DNA of 64,000 nucleotides. Origin: Nocardia sp. alder85J (GTDB lineage Bacteria; Actinomycetota; Actinomycetes; Mycobacteriales; Mycobacteriaceae). Shown here piece by piece: positions 1 to 25,979 of this stretch. Every line of letters starts with the position of its first letter. Positions within the stretch are counted from its first letter, which is position 1. A model generated the notes under the pieces. That model was not told where the DNA came from. It saw only the letters and a program-made list of their open reading frames with translations, and ran no database searches. Both the position numbers and the translations under genes were made by a program. The DNA lies in contig NZ_JAIUCZ020000001.1 of the NCBI RefSeq assembly GCF_020176955.2, forward strand, positions 1-64,000. The letters run 5' to 3'.

Positions 1-18627
<18,627 letters not shown>

Positions 18628-19022
18628 AACCGGTCACCTTACAATTGAACGGCCGGTGACGGCGCGACGGAGTCTCGGCTACGCAACCCGACGCGCTGCA
18701 TAGCACAGATGTGACGTCCCGGCGACCGCTGTGCGCGGGATGAGCGTTCGCTGTGAAGGACGGGATCGGCTGTACGGCGTAATCGGCGGGAAATGAGGGG
18801 TCGCGGGGACCGGTTCGCGAGCAGGATTGTGACGGCCGGGTACCGGCCGGATAAATGCCGGGCGTTCCGCGCGCGGATCGGTTCCGTACGCGGTCCGGTT
18901 GCACTGGAAGAATTCTCTCTCCCTGTTTCACGCGGGTATTACCAGTGGTGAAAAGAGCGGCCGCTCCGGCGGTCCGGGCGGGGCGGTGGCCCGCCCCGCC
19001 CGGACAACCGGAGGCGCCGTGC
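18628..19022 (-). promoter_or_regulatory. 395-bp leader upstream of the NRPS
   Basis: No gene is visible here. The NRPS promoter must lie in this stretch (or transcription enters from upstream), but I see no convincing -35/-10 pair and no IdeR-type iron box. A 6-bp inverted repeat (TTTCAC at 18926-18931, GTGAAA at 18948-18953) could be an operator. The far end holds the terminator hairpin at 18972-19005, so the NRPS is probably transcribed independently of the acyl-CoA operon upstream. Confidence 0.5.
18972..19005 (-). terminator. Perfect 15-bp stem terminator after the quinone oxidoreductase
   Basis: The left arm gtccgggcggggcgg (18972-18986) pairs without mismatch with 18991-19005 around a 4-nt loop. 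It starts 17 bases past the stop codon of the preceding minus-strand gene. No T-tract follows, as is common for actinobacterial terminators. Confidence 0.8.
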
Positions 19023-20000
19023 TCATCGAGCGAGATCGATGAGCACCTTGCCGATCGCCTTGCCGTCGGCCACCTCACGCAGCGCCGCCGCGGTCTCCGC
19101 GAGTGGATACACCGCGCCGATGTGCGGGCGCACCGCGCCGGTGGCCAGCAGTTCGCGCAGTTCGGCCTCGTTGCGCCGGAACTCGTCACGATCCAGATCC
19201 TGGAACTGGAAGCCGAGGACCTGGATCCCCTTGACCAGCACCAGGTTCAGCGGAATGCGCGGGATGGCGCCGGAGGCGAAACCGATGGTGACGAAGCGCC
19301 CGCCGCGGCGCAGCGCGCGCAGCGCCGGCTCCGACAGGTCGCCGCCGACCGGATCCACCACCGCGTGCGCGCCCTCGGGCAGCGCCTGCTTCAGCAGTGT
19401 GCGCAGGTCCCCGGACCGGTAGTTGACCAGGGTCTTCGCGCCGTACCGCTGCGCCACCGCCAGCTTGTCGTCCGAGGAGGCCACCGCGGTCACCTCGGCG
19501 CCGAGTGCGACACCGAGTTGCACCGCGGCCAGCCCGACCCCGCCGCCGGCGCCGAGCACCAGCAGTCGCTGCCCGGCCTCGAGCCGCGCCACCGACCGCA
19601 GCGTGTGATACGCGGTGCGGTGGGCGACGCCGAAGGCGGCCGCGTCCTGGAAGCCGACGTCGGCCGGGATGGCCGTCAGGCCCGTCGCGGGCACGGCGAC
19701 CTCCTCGGCGAACGCGCCGACGATGCCGGTGCCGGTCACCCGGTCACCGACGGCCACCGCGGTGACATCGGCGGCGACCGCGGTGACCACACCGGCGTAC
19801 TCGCTGCCGGGCACGAACGGTGCCGGCACCTTCACCTGGTACTCGTTGGCCAGTACCAGCACGTCCGGGAAGTTGACCGCTGCCGCGGCGACCCGCACCC
19901 GGGCCTGCCCGGGGGCGAGGCCGGGGGCGGGGACCTCCTCCAGCCGCACCGACTCCGGTGGGCCGTAGGCGTGGCAGACGATCGCCCGCACGCCGGTCAT
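19023..20000 (-). CDS. NADPH:quinone oxidoreductase-type zinc-less alcohol dehydrogenase
   Basis: The product is 325 residues, the usual size for the medium-chain dehydrogenase/quinone oxidoreductase family. An N-terminal GroES-like fold is followed by a Rossmann domain with the NADPH loop LVLGAGGGVGLAAVQLG at about 145-161. Zinc-binding cysteines are absent, so it is of the quinone or enoyl reductase type. It probably reduces a quinone or an alpha,beta-unsaturated carbonyl in the cytosol. Its ATG (19998-20000) overlaps the stop of the upstream enoyl-CoA hydratase (ATGA), making it the last gene of a four-gene operon, and a strong hairpin follows. The substrate is unknown. Confidence 0.9.
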   Translation of the reverse strand: MTGVRAIVCHAYGPPESVRLEEVPAPGLAPGQARVRVAAAAVNFPDVLVLANEYQVKVPAPFVPGSEYAGVVTAVAADVTAVAVGDRVTGTGIVGAFAEEVAVPATGLTAIPADVGFQDAAAFGVAHRTAYHTLRSVARLEAGQRLLVLGAGGGVGLAAVQLGVALGAEVTAVASSDDKLAVAQRYGAKTLVNYRSGDLRTLLKQALPEGAHAVVDPVGGDLSEPALRALRRGGRFVTIGFASGAIPRIPLNLVLVKGIQVLGFQFQDLDRDEFRRNEAELRELLATGAVRPHIGAVYPLAETAAALREVADGKAIGKVLIDLAR

Positions 20001-20791
20001 CTGCCTTGCCAGTTGGGCGATCGCTTCTCGATGAACGCCATCGCGCCCTCCTTGGCGTCCGCGCTGGAGAACACGGACTTCTGGAGCTCGCCCTGCCGCC
20101 GCCGGGCCTCGGCGTGGTCGGTGACCGCCAGCCGGGCCAGCTCCTTGGAGGCGGCCAGGCCCAGCGGCCCGTTGGCGGCGATCCGCTCCGCCAGCGCCAG
20201 CGCGGAATCGAGCACCTGCTCCGGCTCGGCGATGAGGTTCACCAGGCCGACCTGATAGGCGCGCTCGGCGGTGATCGGATCGCCGGTGAGCAACAGCTCC
20301 AGCGCGATGTTGAGCGGAATCCGGGTGCCCACGTCGGTGCCGCCGCCGGCCGCGTACAGGCCCCGCTTCACCTCGGGGAAGCCGAATTTCGCGGCGCTGG
20401 AGGCCACGATCAGGTCGGCGGCGAGCAGCAGTTCCAGGCCGCCGCCGACGGCGGTGGCGTTGGCCGCGCCGACCACCGGCACGCTCACCTGGCCGCGCGA
20501 CAGCCGCTGGTACGCCTCGCCGGCCTCGCTCGAGCCCAGCCCGGCGCCGGTGCCGCCGGAGGAGAACTCCTTGAGATCCATACCGGCACAGAAGGCCCGG
20601 TCACCGGTGCCGATCAGCACGATCGCGCGCAACTGCGGATCGCCTTCTGCCTCCAGCACTCCCGCGCCGATGCCCGCGATCACGGCTCCGTTCAGCGCGT
20701 TTCGCGACTCGGGCCGGTTGATCCGGATGAGCTGCACATTGCCGCGCCGCTCGACGATCACCTGGTCTGCGTTGTCCTGACTGGTCGTCAT
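19997..20791 (-). CDS. Enoyl-CoA hydratase/isomerase family protein
   Basis: The 264-residue protein starts at MTTSQDNADQ (ATG 20789-20791) after a short gap from the phosphotransferase gene. The frame is open further upstream, but that part is antisense-like, so I exclude it. It has the crotonase fold: NRPESRNAL near the N-terminus, the oxyanion segment FCAGMDLKEF, and NATAVGGGLELLLAAD. Acidic residues in the second active-site segment (FPEVKRGLYAAGGG) fit hydration or isomerisation of an acyl-CoA double bond. It lies between the phosphotransferase and quinone oxidoreductase genes, with an ATGA overlap to the latter. Substrate chain type cannot be read. Confidence 0.93.
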   Translation of the reverse strand: MTTSQDNADQVIVERRGNVQLIRINRPESRNALNGAVIAGIGAGVLEAEGDPQLRAIVLIGTGDRAFCAGMDLKEFSSGGTGAGLGSSEAGEAYQRLSRGQVSVPVVGAANATAVGGGLELLLAADLIVASSAAKFGFPEVKRGLYAAGGGTDVGTRIPLNIALELLLTGDPITAERAYQVGLVNLIAEPEQVLDSALALAERIAANGPLGLAASKELARLAVTDHAEARRRQGELQKSVFSSADAKEGAMAFIEKRSPNWQGR

Positions 20792-20796
20792 GCGAA

Positions 20797-21846
20797 TTAC
20801 CCCTTGTAGTCCGTGCTCTCGGCCAGATCCGCGGCCGCCTTCGCGGCATCCGCCACCACCGGGCCGAAGGCCTGAAGCTTCGGATCGTCCCCGGCGCGTT
20901 GGAAGCCCCGCTCCAGCACGATAGCCAGCTTCCACTTCGCCAGCACCAGGTAGTAGTCCAGATCGTCGACCTGACGGCCGGAGACCTCGGCGTAGTGCGC
21001 CACCACCTGATCCCGGCTCGGCATGCCCTGCATGTCGACGTAGCTCGACTCGGCCGCCGCGGGGGAGGAGGTGTCGGCGGGCCAGCCCTGCACCATCCAG
21101 GCCAGGTCCAGCTTCGGATCGCCGACGGTGCCCATCTCCCAGTCGACCAGCGCGGCCAGCTTGGCGGGAGCGCCGTTTTCGAACATCACGTTGGCGAACT
21201 GGTAGTCGCCGTGCATGATTCCCGGGATGTAGTCCAGCGGGCGGTGGTTGCGCAGCCAGTCGGCGGCGACGTCCAGGCCGGGCAGTTCGCGGCCCTTGAT
21301 CCGCTCGAAGAAGGTGGTCCAGCGTTGCACTTGGCGCTCGTGGAAGCCCTCCGGACGGCCCAGGCCCTCCAGACCCTGTGCGCGCCAATCGACTCGGGAC
21401 AGCAGGGCGATGCCCTCGGCGAGCTGGTAGCCCAGGCCCGCGCGCGCGGTGAGGTCGGTGTCGAACGGCGCCGGCCACTTGCGGCGGGTGCTCATCGGCG
21501 ACCAGCCGTCGACGTGACCCATCAGGTAGAAGGTGCGGCCGAGCACCGCGTTGTCGGTGCACACCGCGATGGCCGGGGTGTGCGGGACGTCGGTGCCGTC
21601 CAGCGCGGCGGTGATCTTCCACTCGCGCAGGATGCCCTCGTCGCGCTCGGCGGGGGCGCTGGCCGGTGGCATCCGGATCACGCTGCGGTGCTCGCCGCGG
21701 GTGATCAGGTAGATCTCGTTCTGGGTGCCGCCGGAGAGGAAGTGCAGTTCGGTCGGCTCGCCCTTGCCGGGCAGGCCCTGCTCGTCCATCCACGCGCCCA
21801 GGCGCGCCGCGTCCAGTGTGGGGGTGGTGTTCTCGTTCTCGCTCAC
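20797..21846 (-). CDS. Aminoglycoside-phosphotransferase-fold kinase (acyl-CoA dehydrogenase-associated type)
   Basis: The 349-residue protein starts with GTG 21844-21846, overlapping the acyl-CoA dehydrogenase stop (GTGA). It has an APH/choline-kinase fold: a nucleotide loop around LSGGTQNEIYLI, the catalytic loop IMHGDYQFANVMF (HGDxxxxN) and the metal-binding DWEMGTVGDPKLDLAW. In actinobacteria and mitochondria this family accompanies or is fused to acyl-CoA dehydrogenases (the ACAD10/11 and FadE36 context), where it is thought to phosphorylate hydroxyacyl-CoAs. The same pairing occurs here. It is therefore more likely a lipid-degradation kinase than an antibiotic-resistance enzyme. Confidence 0.92.
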   Translation of the reverse strand: MSENENTTPTLDAARLGAWMDEQGLPGKGEPTELHFLSGGTQNEIYLITRGEHRSVIRMPPASAPAERDEGILREWKITAALDGTDVPHTPAIAVCTDNAVLGRTFYLMGHVDGWSPMSTRRKWPAPFDTDLTARAGLGYQLAEGIALLSRVDWRAQGLEGLGRPEGFHERQVQRWTTFFERIKGRELPGLDVAADWLRNHRPLDYIPGIMHGDYQFANVMFENGAPAKLAALVDWEMGTVGDPKLDLAWMVQGWPADTSSPAAAESSYVDMQGMPSRDQVVAHYAEVSGRQVDDLDYYLVLAKWKLAIVLERGFQRAGDDPKLQAFGPVVADAAKAAADLAESTDYKG

Positions 21847-23144
21847 AGATTTCCTACTTCGTGCTCCAGGAATTCGGCGTACTTCGCCTTGGCGGCCTCC
21901 TGCTTGCGCGGGATCCACTCGGTGGGCCACATGTCGTCGGTGCCGGTGTAGTCGCGCAGCACCTGCTTGGCGACGGTCATCTTGTGCACCTCGGTCGGGC
22001 CGTCGGCCAGGCCCATCACACCGGCGCCGTGGATCATCCGGAAGAACGGCATCTCGTTGGTGGTGCCGAGGGCGCCGTGGATCTGCATTGCGCGCCAAGC
22101 GATGTCGTGCAGCACGGTCGGCATCACGATCTTCGCGGTGGCGATGTCCTTGCGGACCTTCTTGTAGTCGTTGTACTTGTCGATCTTCCACGCGGTGTGC
22201 AGCACGAACAGCCGGAACTGGGCCAGCTGCGCGTAGGAGTCGGCGATGTAGCCCTGCACGAACTGCTTGTCCGACAGCTTGGAGCCGGCCGTGGTGCGCG
22301 ACAGCGCGCGCTCGCACATCATGTCGATCGCCTTCTGCGCCAGGCCGATCGTGCGCATCGCGTGATGGATGCGGCCGCCACCGAGGCGGGTCTGCGCGAT
22401 CACGAACGCCTGGCCCTCGCCGCCGAGCAGCGCCTCCGCGGGCACGCGGACGTTCTCGTAGTGGATCAGCGCGTGCTGGCCCTCGTTCATCGGCTCGCCG
22501 TACAGGCCGACGTTGCGCACGATGTCGATACCCGGCGTATCGGTGGGCACCAGGAACATCGACATGCCCTTGTACGGGCTGACCTCGGTGTTGGTCACCG
22601 CCATCACGATGAGGAACGACGCGGTTCCGGCGTTGGAGGAGAAGAACTTCCAGCCGTTGATGATCCAGTCGTCGCCGTCGCGGTGCGCGCGGGTCCGGAA
22701 CTGGGTCGGGTCGGCGCCGGCCTGCGGCTCGGTCATCGAGTAGCTGGAGAACAGTTCACCGTCCAGCAAGGGCTGCAGGTACTGCTGCTTCTGCGCCGCG
22801 GTGCCGTAGTGGGCGATGATCTCCGCGTTGCCGGTGTCGGGGGCCTGGCAGCCGAACACGATCGGCGCCCACGACGAGCGGCCCAGGATCTCGTTCAGCA
22901 GGGCCAGCTTCAGCTGGCCGTAGCCCTGACCACCGAGGTCGGGGCCGAGGTGCGTGGCCCACAGGCCCTGGCGGCGCACCTCCTCCTTCAGCGGCTGGAT
23001 CGCCTCGCGGCGCTTACCCGCCAGCGGCACGAACTGCTGGTGCTCCCAGACCAGGTCGAGCGGCTCGACCTCTTCACGAACGAACTCGTCGGCCCAGTCC
23101 AACTTCTTCTGGTACTCGGGCTCGGTTTCGAAATCCCACGACAT
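21843..23144 (-). CDS. Acyl-CoA dehydrogenase (ACAD10/11-like)
   Basis: This is a 433-residue flavoenzyme. I place the start at MSWDFETEPEYQ (ATG 23142-23144) because a strong AGGAGG lies eight bases upstream; a longer frame to 23291 would cross the operator sites. The FAD/substrate segments YSMTEPQAGADPTQF, ALIHYENVRVPAEALLG and the C-terminal QIHGALGTTNEMPF are typical of the family. It would introduce the alpha,beta double bond in an acyl-CoA. It heads a minus-strand operon with the kinase, hydratase and quinone oxidoreductase, all overlapping or nearly so. Two operator-like repeats lie just upstream, at 23165-23200. Confidence 0.95.
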   Translation of the reverse strand: MSWDFETEPEYQKKLDWADEFVREEVEPLDLVWEHQQFVPLAGKRREAIQPLKEEVRRQGLWATHLGPDLGGQGYGQLKLALLNEILGRSSWAPIVFGCQAPDTGNAEIIAHYGTAAQKQQYLQPLLDGELFSSYSMTEPQAGADPTQFRTRAHRDGDDWIINGWKFFSSNAGTASFLIVMAVTNTEVSPYKGMSMFLVPTDTPGIDIVRNVGLYGEPMNEGQHALIHYENVRVPAEALLGGEGQAFVIAQTRLGGGRIHHAMRTIGLAQKAIDMMCERALSRTTAGSKLSDKQFVQGYIADSYAQLAQFRLFVLHTAWKIDKYNDYKKVRKDIATAKIVMPTVLHDIAWRAMQIHGALGTTNEMPFFRMIHGAGVMGLADGPTEVHKMTVAKQVLRDYTGTDDMWPTEWIPRKQEAAKAKYAEFLEHEVGNL

Positions 23145-23164
23145 TGCGCCTCCTCTCGAAAGGT

Positions 23165-23200
23165 GAGAATATCCTTCTCGTGTTACAGAACGCAATTCTT
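23165..23200. promoter_or_regulatory. Tandem 15-bp operators in a divergent promoter
   Basis: Site A is GAGAA-TATCC-TTCTC (23165-23179) and site B is CAGAA-CGCAA-TTCTT (23186-23200), with centres 21 bp apart. They lie between the divergent acyl-CoA dehydrogenase operon and the VOC gene. TTGACG, a possible -35 for the plus-strand gene, overlaps the end of site B. The same repeat recurs at 25286-25321, 31740-31775, 40115-40129, 41866-41880 and 44390-44425. Confidence 0.7.
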
Positions 23201-23235
23201 GACGAGACGAAGATCGTTGTGCGAGGGGGTGCGGC

Positions 23236-23700
23236 ATGAAGGCCGACGACCAGTTCCACCTGGGCATCGTGACCACCGACTTCGACGCCACCGTGGCCGC
23301 GCTGACCGCGACGCTCGGCTACGAGTGGGGCATCCGGATGACCAATCCGGTCGACGTCGAGTTGCCGACCGGCCCTCGGCAGGTCGAGCTGACCTGCCAG
23401 TTCTCCATCCAGCAGCCGCGGCTGGAGATCGTGAGCTCGGTCGCGGGCACGCTGTGGGAGCCGGTGCCCGGCGGCGGCATCCACCACCTCGGCTACTGGG
23501 CCGACGACGTGGCCGCGGATGTGGCGGAACTGACCCGCAACGGCTGGGAAGTGGAGGCCACCCGGCCGATGCCCGGCACCGATCCGGCCGACGGCGTGCT
23601 GTTCTTCGCCTTCCTGTCCTCCGCGCGCGGATTCCGCATCGAACTGGTCGATCGCCGCGTCGAGCCCGGCATGCGGCAGTGCTGGGCCGCGGTGGTGTGA
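23236..23700 (+). CDS. VOC (glyoxalase/dioxygenase fold) family protein
   Basis: A 154-residue protein of beta-alpha-beta-beta-beta pattern. A metal-site histidine lies in the opening FHLGIVTTDF, and the GGGIHHLGYWADD segment provides the second half-site; RIELVDRR closes the fold. GAGGGGG precedes the ATG by six bases. The family includes epimerases, lyases and dioxygenases, so the reaction cannot be fixed, though methylmalonyl-CoA epimerase-like or isomerase activity on an acyl-CoA intermediate would suit the context. It is divergent from the acyl-CoA dehydrogenase operon and 68 bp ahead of a short-chain dehydrogenase. Confidence 0.88.
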   Translation: MKADDQFHLGIVTTDFDATVAALTATLGYEWGIRMTNPVDVELPTGPRQVELTCQFSIQQPRLEIVSSVAGTLWEPVPGGGIHHLGYWADDVAADVAELTRNGWEVEATRPMPGTDPADGVLFFAFLSSARGFRIELVDRRVEPGMRQCWAAVV

Positions 23701-23768
23701 ACGGCCGGGCCGCACTCCTGCCCAATGCACACCGCCGGCTCCGGCCGGCTACGAGAAGGGATACACCT

Positions 23769-24599
23769 ATGACAACCGTGGGCATCGTGACCGGTGCGGG
23801 ACGAGGCATGGGCCTCGCCTGCGCCAAGCGGCTGACCGGCGCGGTCGACGCGCTGCTGCTGGTCGACCGGGACGAGGCGACCGCGAAGGCCGCGGCGGCC
23901 GAGCTGGCCGGCGACCGGGCTGCCGTCGAGGCGTTCGTCCTCGATGTCACCGACGACGACGGCCTGGCGCGGCTGGCCGCTCGGACCGCCGAACTGGGCA
24001 CGTTGCGGGCGGTCGCGCACGCGGCGGGCATCTCGCCGACGATGGCCGACTGGCGGCGCATCCTGACCGTCGATCTGGTGGCGACCGCGCGACTGGCCGA
24101 GGTGTTGCGGCCGCTGGCCGTCGAGGGCACGGCGTTCACCTGCTTCGCCTCGATGGCACCGCTGCTGGACCCGTCCCAGCCGGACCCCGCCGCGATCGCC
24201 GTGCTGGACGATCCGCTGGCGCCGGACTTCCTGGACCGGCTGCGCGAGGTCGTGGGACCGGGCCTGGAGGACACCGGGTACGCCTATTCGTGGGCCAAGC
24301 GCGGCGTGCACCGGTTCGTGAAACACGAGGCGGTGCGGCTCGGCGCGGCGCGGGCACGGATCTGCTCGATCTCGCCGGGCACCATCGACACACCGCAGCA
24401 GGCGCAGGAGGCCGCGGAACATCCGTCGATCCAGAAGCTGATCGACGCGACGCCGCTGGGCCGGCTGGGCCGGGCCGAGGAAGTGGCCGCGGTGGTCGCC
24501 TTCGCGCTGTCGGACGACGCCTCGTTCCTCAACGGTATCGATCTGCTGGTCGACGGCGGGGTGCTGGCGGCCGTCCAACTGGCCGCCGCGTCGCGCTGA
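23769..24599 (+). CDS. Short-chain dehydrogenase/reductase
   Basis: The 276-residue SDR starts at MTTVGIVTGAG (ATG 23769-23771) with a GAAGGGA ribosome site. The cofactor loop TGAGRGMG is at the N-terminus, an aspartate at the end of beta-2 (LLVDRDE) favours NAD(H), and the catalytic Tyr-Lys pair lies in YSWAKRG. Its C-terminus (FLNGIDLLVDGG) is typical. It has an unusually divergent N-A-G region (AHAAGISPTM). It is likely cotranscribed with the VOC gene and oxidises or reduces a hydroxy/keto group on an unknown intermediate. It is convergent with the TetR gene, with only 11 bases between the stops. Confidence 0.92.
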   Translation: MTTVGIVTGAGRGMGLACAKRLTGAVDALLLVDRDEATAKAAAAELAGDRAAVEAFVLDVTDDDGLARLAARTAELGTLRAVAHAAGISPTMADWRRILTVDLVATARLAEVLRPLAVEGTAFTCFASMAPLLDPSQPDPAAIAVLDDPLAPDFLDRLREVVGPGLEDTGYAYSWAKRGVHRFVKHEAVRLGAARARICSISPGTIDTPQQAQEAAEHPSIQKLIDATPLGRLGRAEEVAAVVAFALSDDASFLNGIDLLVDGGVLAAVQLAAASR

Positions 24600-24610
24600 G
24601 CGGTCTCGCG

Positions 24611-25306
24611 TCAGACGGGGGTGACCGCGCGCAGCGCGAAGGCCACGATCCGGTCCACCTCGTCCGGGGTGGGCTGGGCGCGGCGCCACAGGTAGTCGGT
24701 GAGGACGCCGACGGTGGCGTGCGAGACCACCGCCGCGTCGAAATCCGGGTCGGCGCTGCCCAATTCGGCGAACGCCGGCCGTAACAGCGCGGCCAGGCGG
24801 CTGCCGGGCAGCGGCGGACCGGATTCGAAGTCGGTGGTGGGGCCGCCGGCGTTCCACAGGATCGCGCGGGTGGTGGTGGCGATGTCGTCGGTGGCCTGCG
24901 ACAGCACCGCCGCCGCCCAGCGCCGGATCCGGCCCTCGGGGGTGGGTTCCTTGGCCATCTGGTGGGTCACGTAACTGAGCAGGCGCTCGGTGCCGTCCTC
25001 GAGCAGCGCGCCCAGCAGCGCGTCCTTGGACGGGAAGTGGCGATAGAAGGCATCATTGGACAATCCGGCCGCCGCCACCACATCGGCGACCCGGACGCGG
25101 GCGGTGGTGCCGCGGGTGCGGATCTCCGCCAGCGCGGCATCCAGCAGGCGCCGGATCTCGCTGGCGTAGCCGGCCTCGCGCTTGGCCAGCGACCGCTGCG
25201 CGATGCGGCTGGCCAGGTCGCCACCGGCGGGCACGGCATCGGCCGACGTGCTGCCGTCGCCGGCCGGAGTGGTGCCGCTGGTGCCAGTAATGAGATTCTC
25301 GCCCAT
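24611..25306 (-). CDS. TetR-family repressor, candidate controller of the local acyl-CoA regulon
   Basis: The N-terminal helix-turn-helix (RVRVADVVAAAGLSNDAFYRHFPSK, split here as VRVADVVAAAGLS and NDAFYRHFPSK) is followed by a variable ligand domain. The start at ATG 25304-25306 gives 231 residues; an upstream ATG at 25375 is possible. I prefer 25306 because a likely -10 (AATACT on the minus strand) and a 15-bp operator sit directly before it, suggesting a leaderless transcript. Operators AGTAA-TGAGA-TTCTC and AAGAA-CAGTA-TTCTG (25286-25321) have the same spacing as those in front of neighbouring catabolic operons. It therefore probably represses itself and them, released by an acyl-CoA or substrate. 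The ligand is unknown. Confidence 0.9.
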   Translation of the reverse strand: MGENLITGTSGTTPAGDGSTSADAVPAGGDLASRIAQRSLAKREAGYASEIRRLLDAALAEIRTRGTTARVRVADVVAAAGLSNDAFYRHFPSKDALLGALLEDGTERLLSYVTHQMAKEPTPEGRIRRWAAAVLSQATDDIATTTRAILWNAGGPTTDFESGPPLPGSRLAALLRPAFAELGSADPDFDAAVVSHATVGVLTDYLWRRAQPTPDEVDRIVAFALRAVTPV

Positions 25307-25321
25307 AAGAACAGTATTCTG
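25286..25321. promoter_or_regulatory. Paired operators overlapping the TetR start
   Basis: AGTAA-TGAGA-TTCTC (25286-25300) and AAGAA-CAGTA-TTCTG (25307-25321) have centres 21 bp apart, as at 23165-23200. The pair straddles the TetR start codon, fitting autoregulation. The left half-site of the first copy is degenerate. Confidence 0.65.
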
Positions 25322-25378
25322 TCCGGACTCGGCGGACGCAAACCCGTTCCCGGCAGCGGGCCGCTCATGGCTCATGGC

Positions 25379-25879
25379 TCACGGCGTGGGCGTGGGCCAG
25401 GCCGGGTTGTTCTCGTGCCAGTGCGGATCGTTCGCGTGCGCGGTGACCGTGGCGTGGTCGATGTCGACCTCGCAGCGCGGGCAGCGGGTGGCCACCTGGA
25501 TCGGGGTGCCGCAGTTGTGCTCGAAGATCACCGGTGGCTCGTCCACCAGCCAGCGGTCGCCCCACAGCCGCAGCGCGGTCAGCACCGGTTGCAGGTCGCG
25601 GCCGGCGGTGGTGAGGCGGTATTCGAAGCGTGGCGGATGCTCGTTGTACTGCGTGCGGTGGATGATGCCCGCCGCCTCCAGGGTGCGCAGCCGGGCGGTC
25701 AGGATGTCCCGGGGCGCGCCGGTGCTCGCCGCGATGGCGCCGAAGCGGCGGTTGCCCAGGCTGATCTCCCGGATCGCCAGCAGGGCCCAGCGCTCGCCGA
25801 CGATCGACAGCGCCGTCGCGATCGAACAGGGCCGGCCCGGTACCTCGGCCGCCGGGCGCCGTTCGGGCATCGGATCCAC
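25379..25879 (-). CDS. HxlR-family winged-helix regulator
   Basis: The HxlR domain begins with PCSIATALSIVGERWALLAI and contains FGAIAASTGAPRDILTARLRTLEAAGI, the recognition helix region (two overlapping 15-20-residue blocks). The C-terminal tail has a CGTP and CPRC cysteine pair with several histidines, suggesting a metal or redox site. AGGAGG (25886-25891) abuts an ATG at 25885 but is six bases from a GTG at 25879, so I choose the GTG (166 residues). It is divergent from an MFS exporter gene and probably controls it in response to the exported compound. Confidence 0.9.
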   Translation of the reverse strand: MDPMPERRPAAEVPGRPCSIATALSIVGERWALLAIREISLGNRRFGAIAASTGAPRDILTARLRTLEAAGIIHRTQYNEHPPRFEYRLTTAGRDLQPVLTALRLWGDRWLVDEPPVIFEHNCGTPIQVATRCPRCEVDIDHATVTAHANDPHWHENNPAWPTPTP

Positions 25880-25979
25880 GGTCATCCTCCTAGGTTGTCA
25901 TATCCAACCGACTCGCTTAGCCTCAAGTGAGTTTGAATTCCAAACTTACACGATACGACTCCGGCAGTGAGGTGAGGGT
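25880..25979. promoter_or_regulatory. Divergent HxlR/MFS control region with two palindromes
   Basis: GGTTG-N7-CAACC overlaps the HxlR ribosome site. AGTTTG-AATTC-CAAACT, with perfect 6-bp arms, lies nearer the MFS gene. Both are plausible HxlR operators. No convincing -10/-35 pair was picked out. Confidence 0.6.

Noticed and set aside
18907..18920. AAGAATTCTC before the NRPS as a regulon operator
   Set aside because: The two halves have no 5-bp spacer, so it does not match the operator geometry.
19997..21793. A longer version of the enoyl-CoA hydratase gene starting about 1 kb upstream
   Set aside because: The extra N-terminus is Arg/Gly/Pro-rich and antisense-frame-like, overlapping the clear phosphotransferase gene; only the part from 20791 is a crotonase.
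20797..21846. Aminoglycoside resistance kinase
   Set aside because: It carries the kinase fold but is translationally coupled to an acyl-CoA dehydrogenase, as in lipid-degradation kinases.
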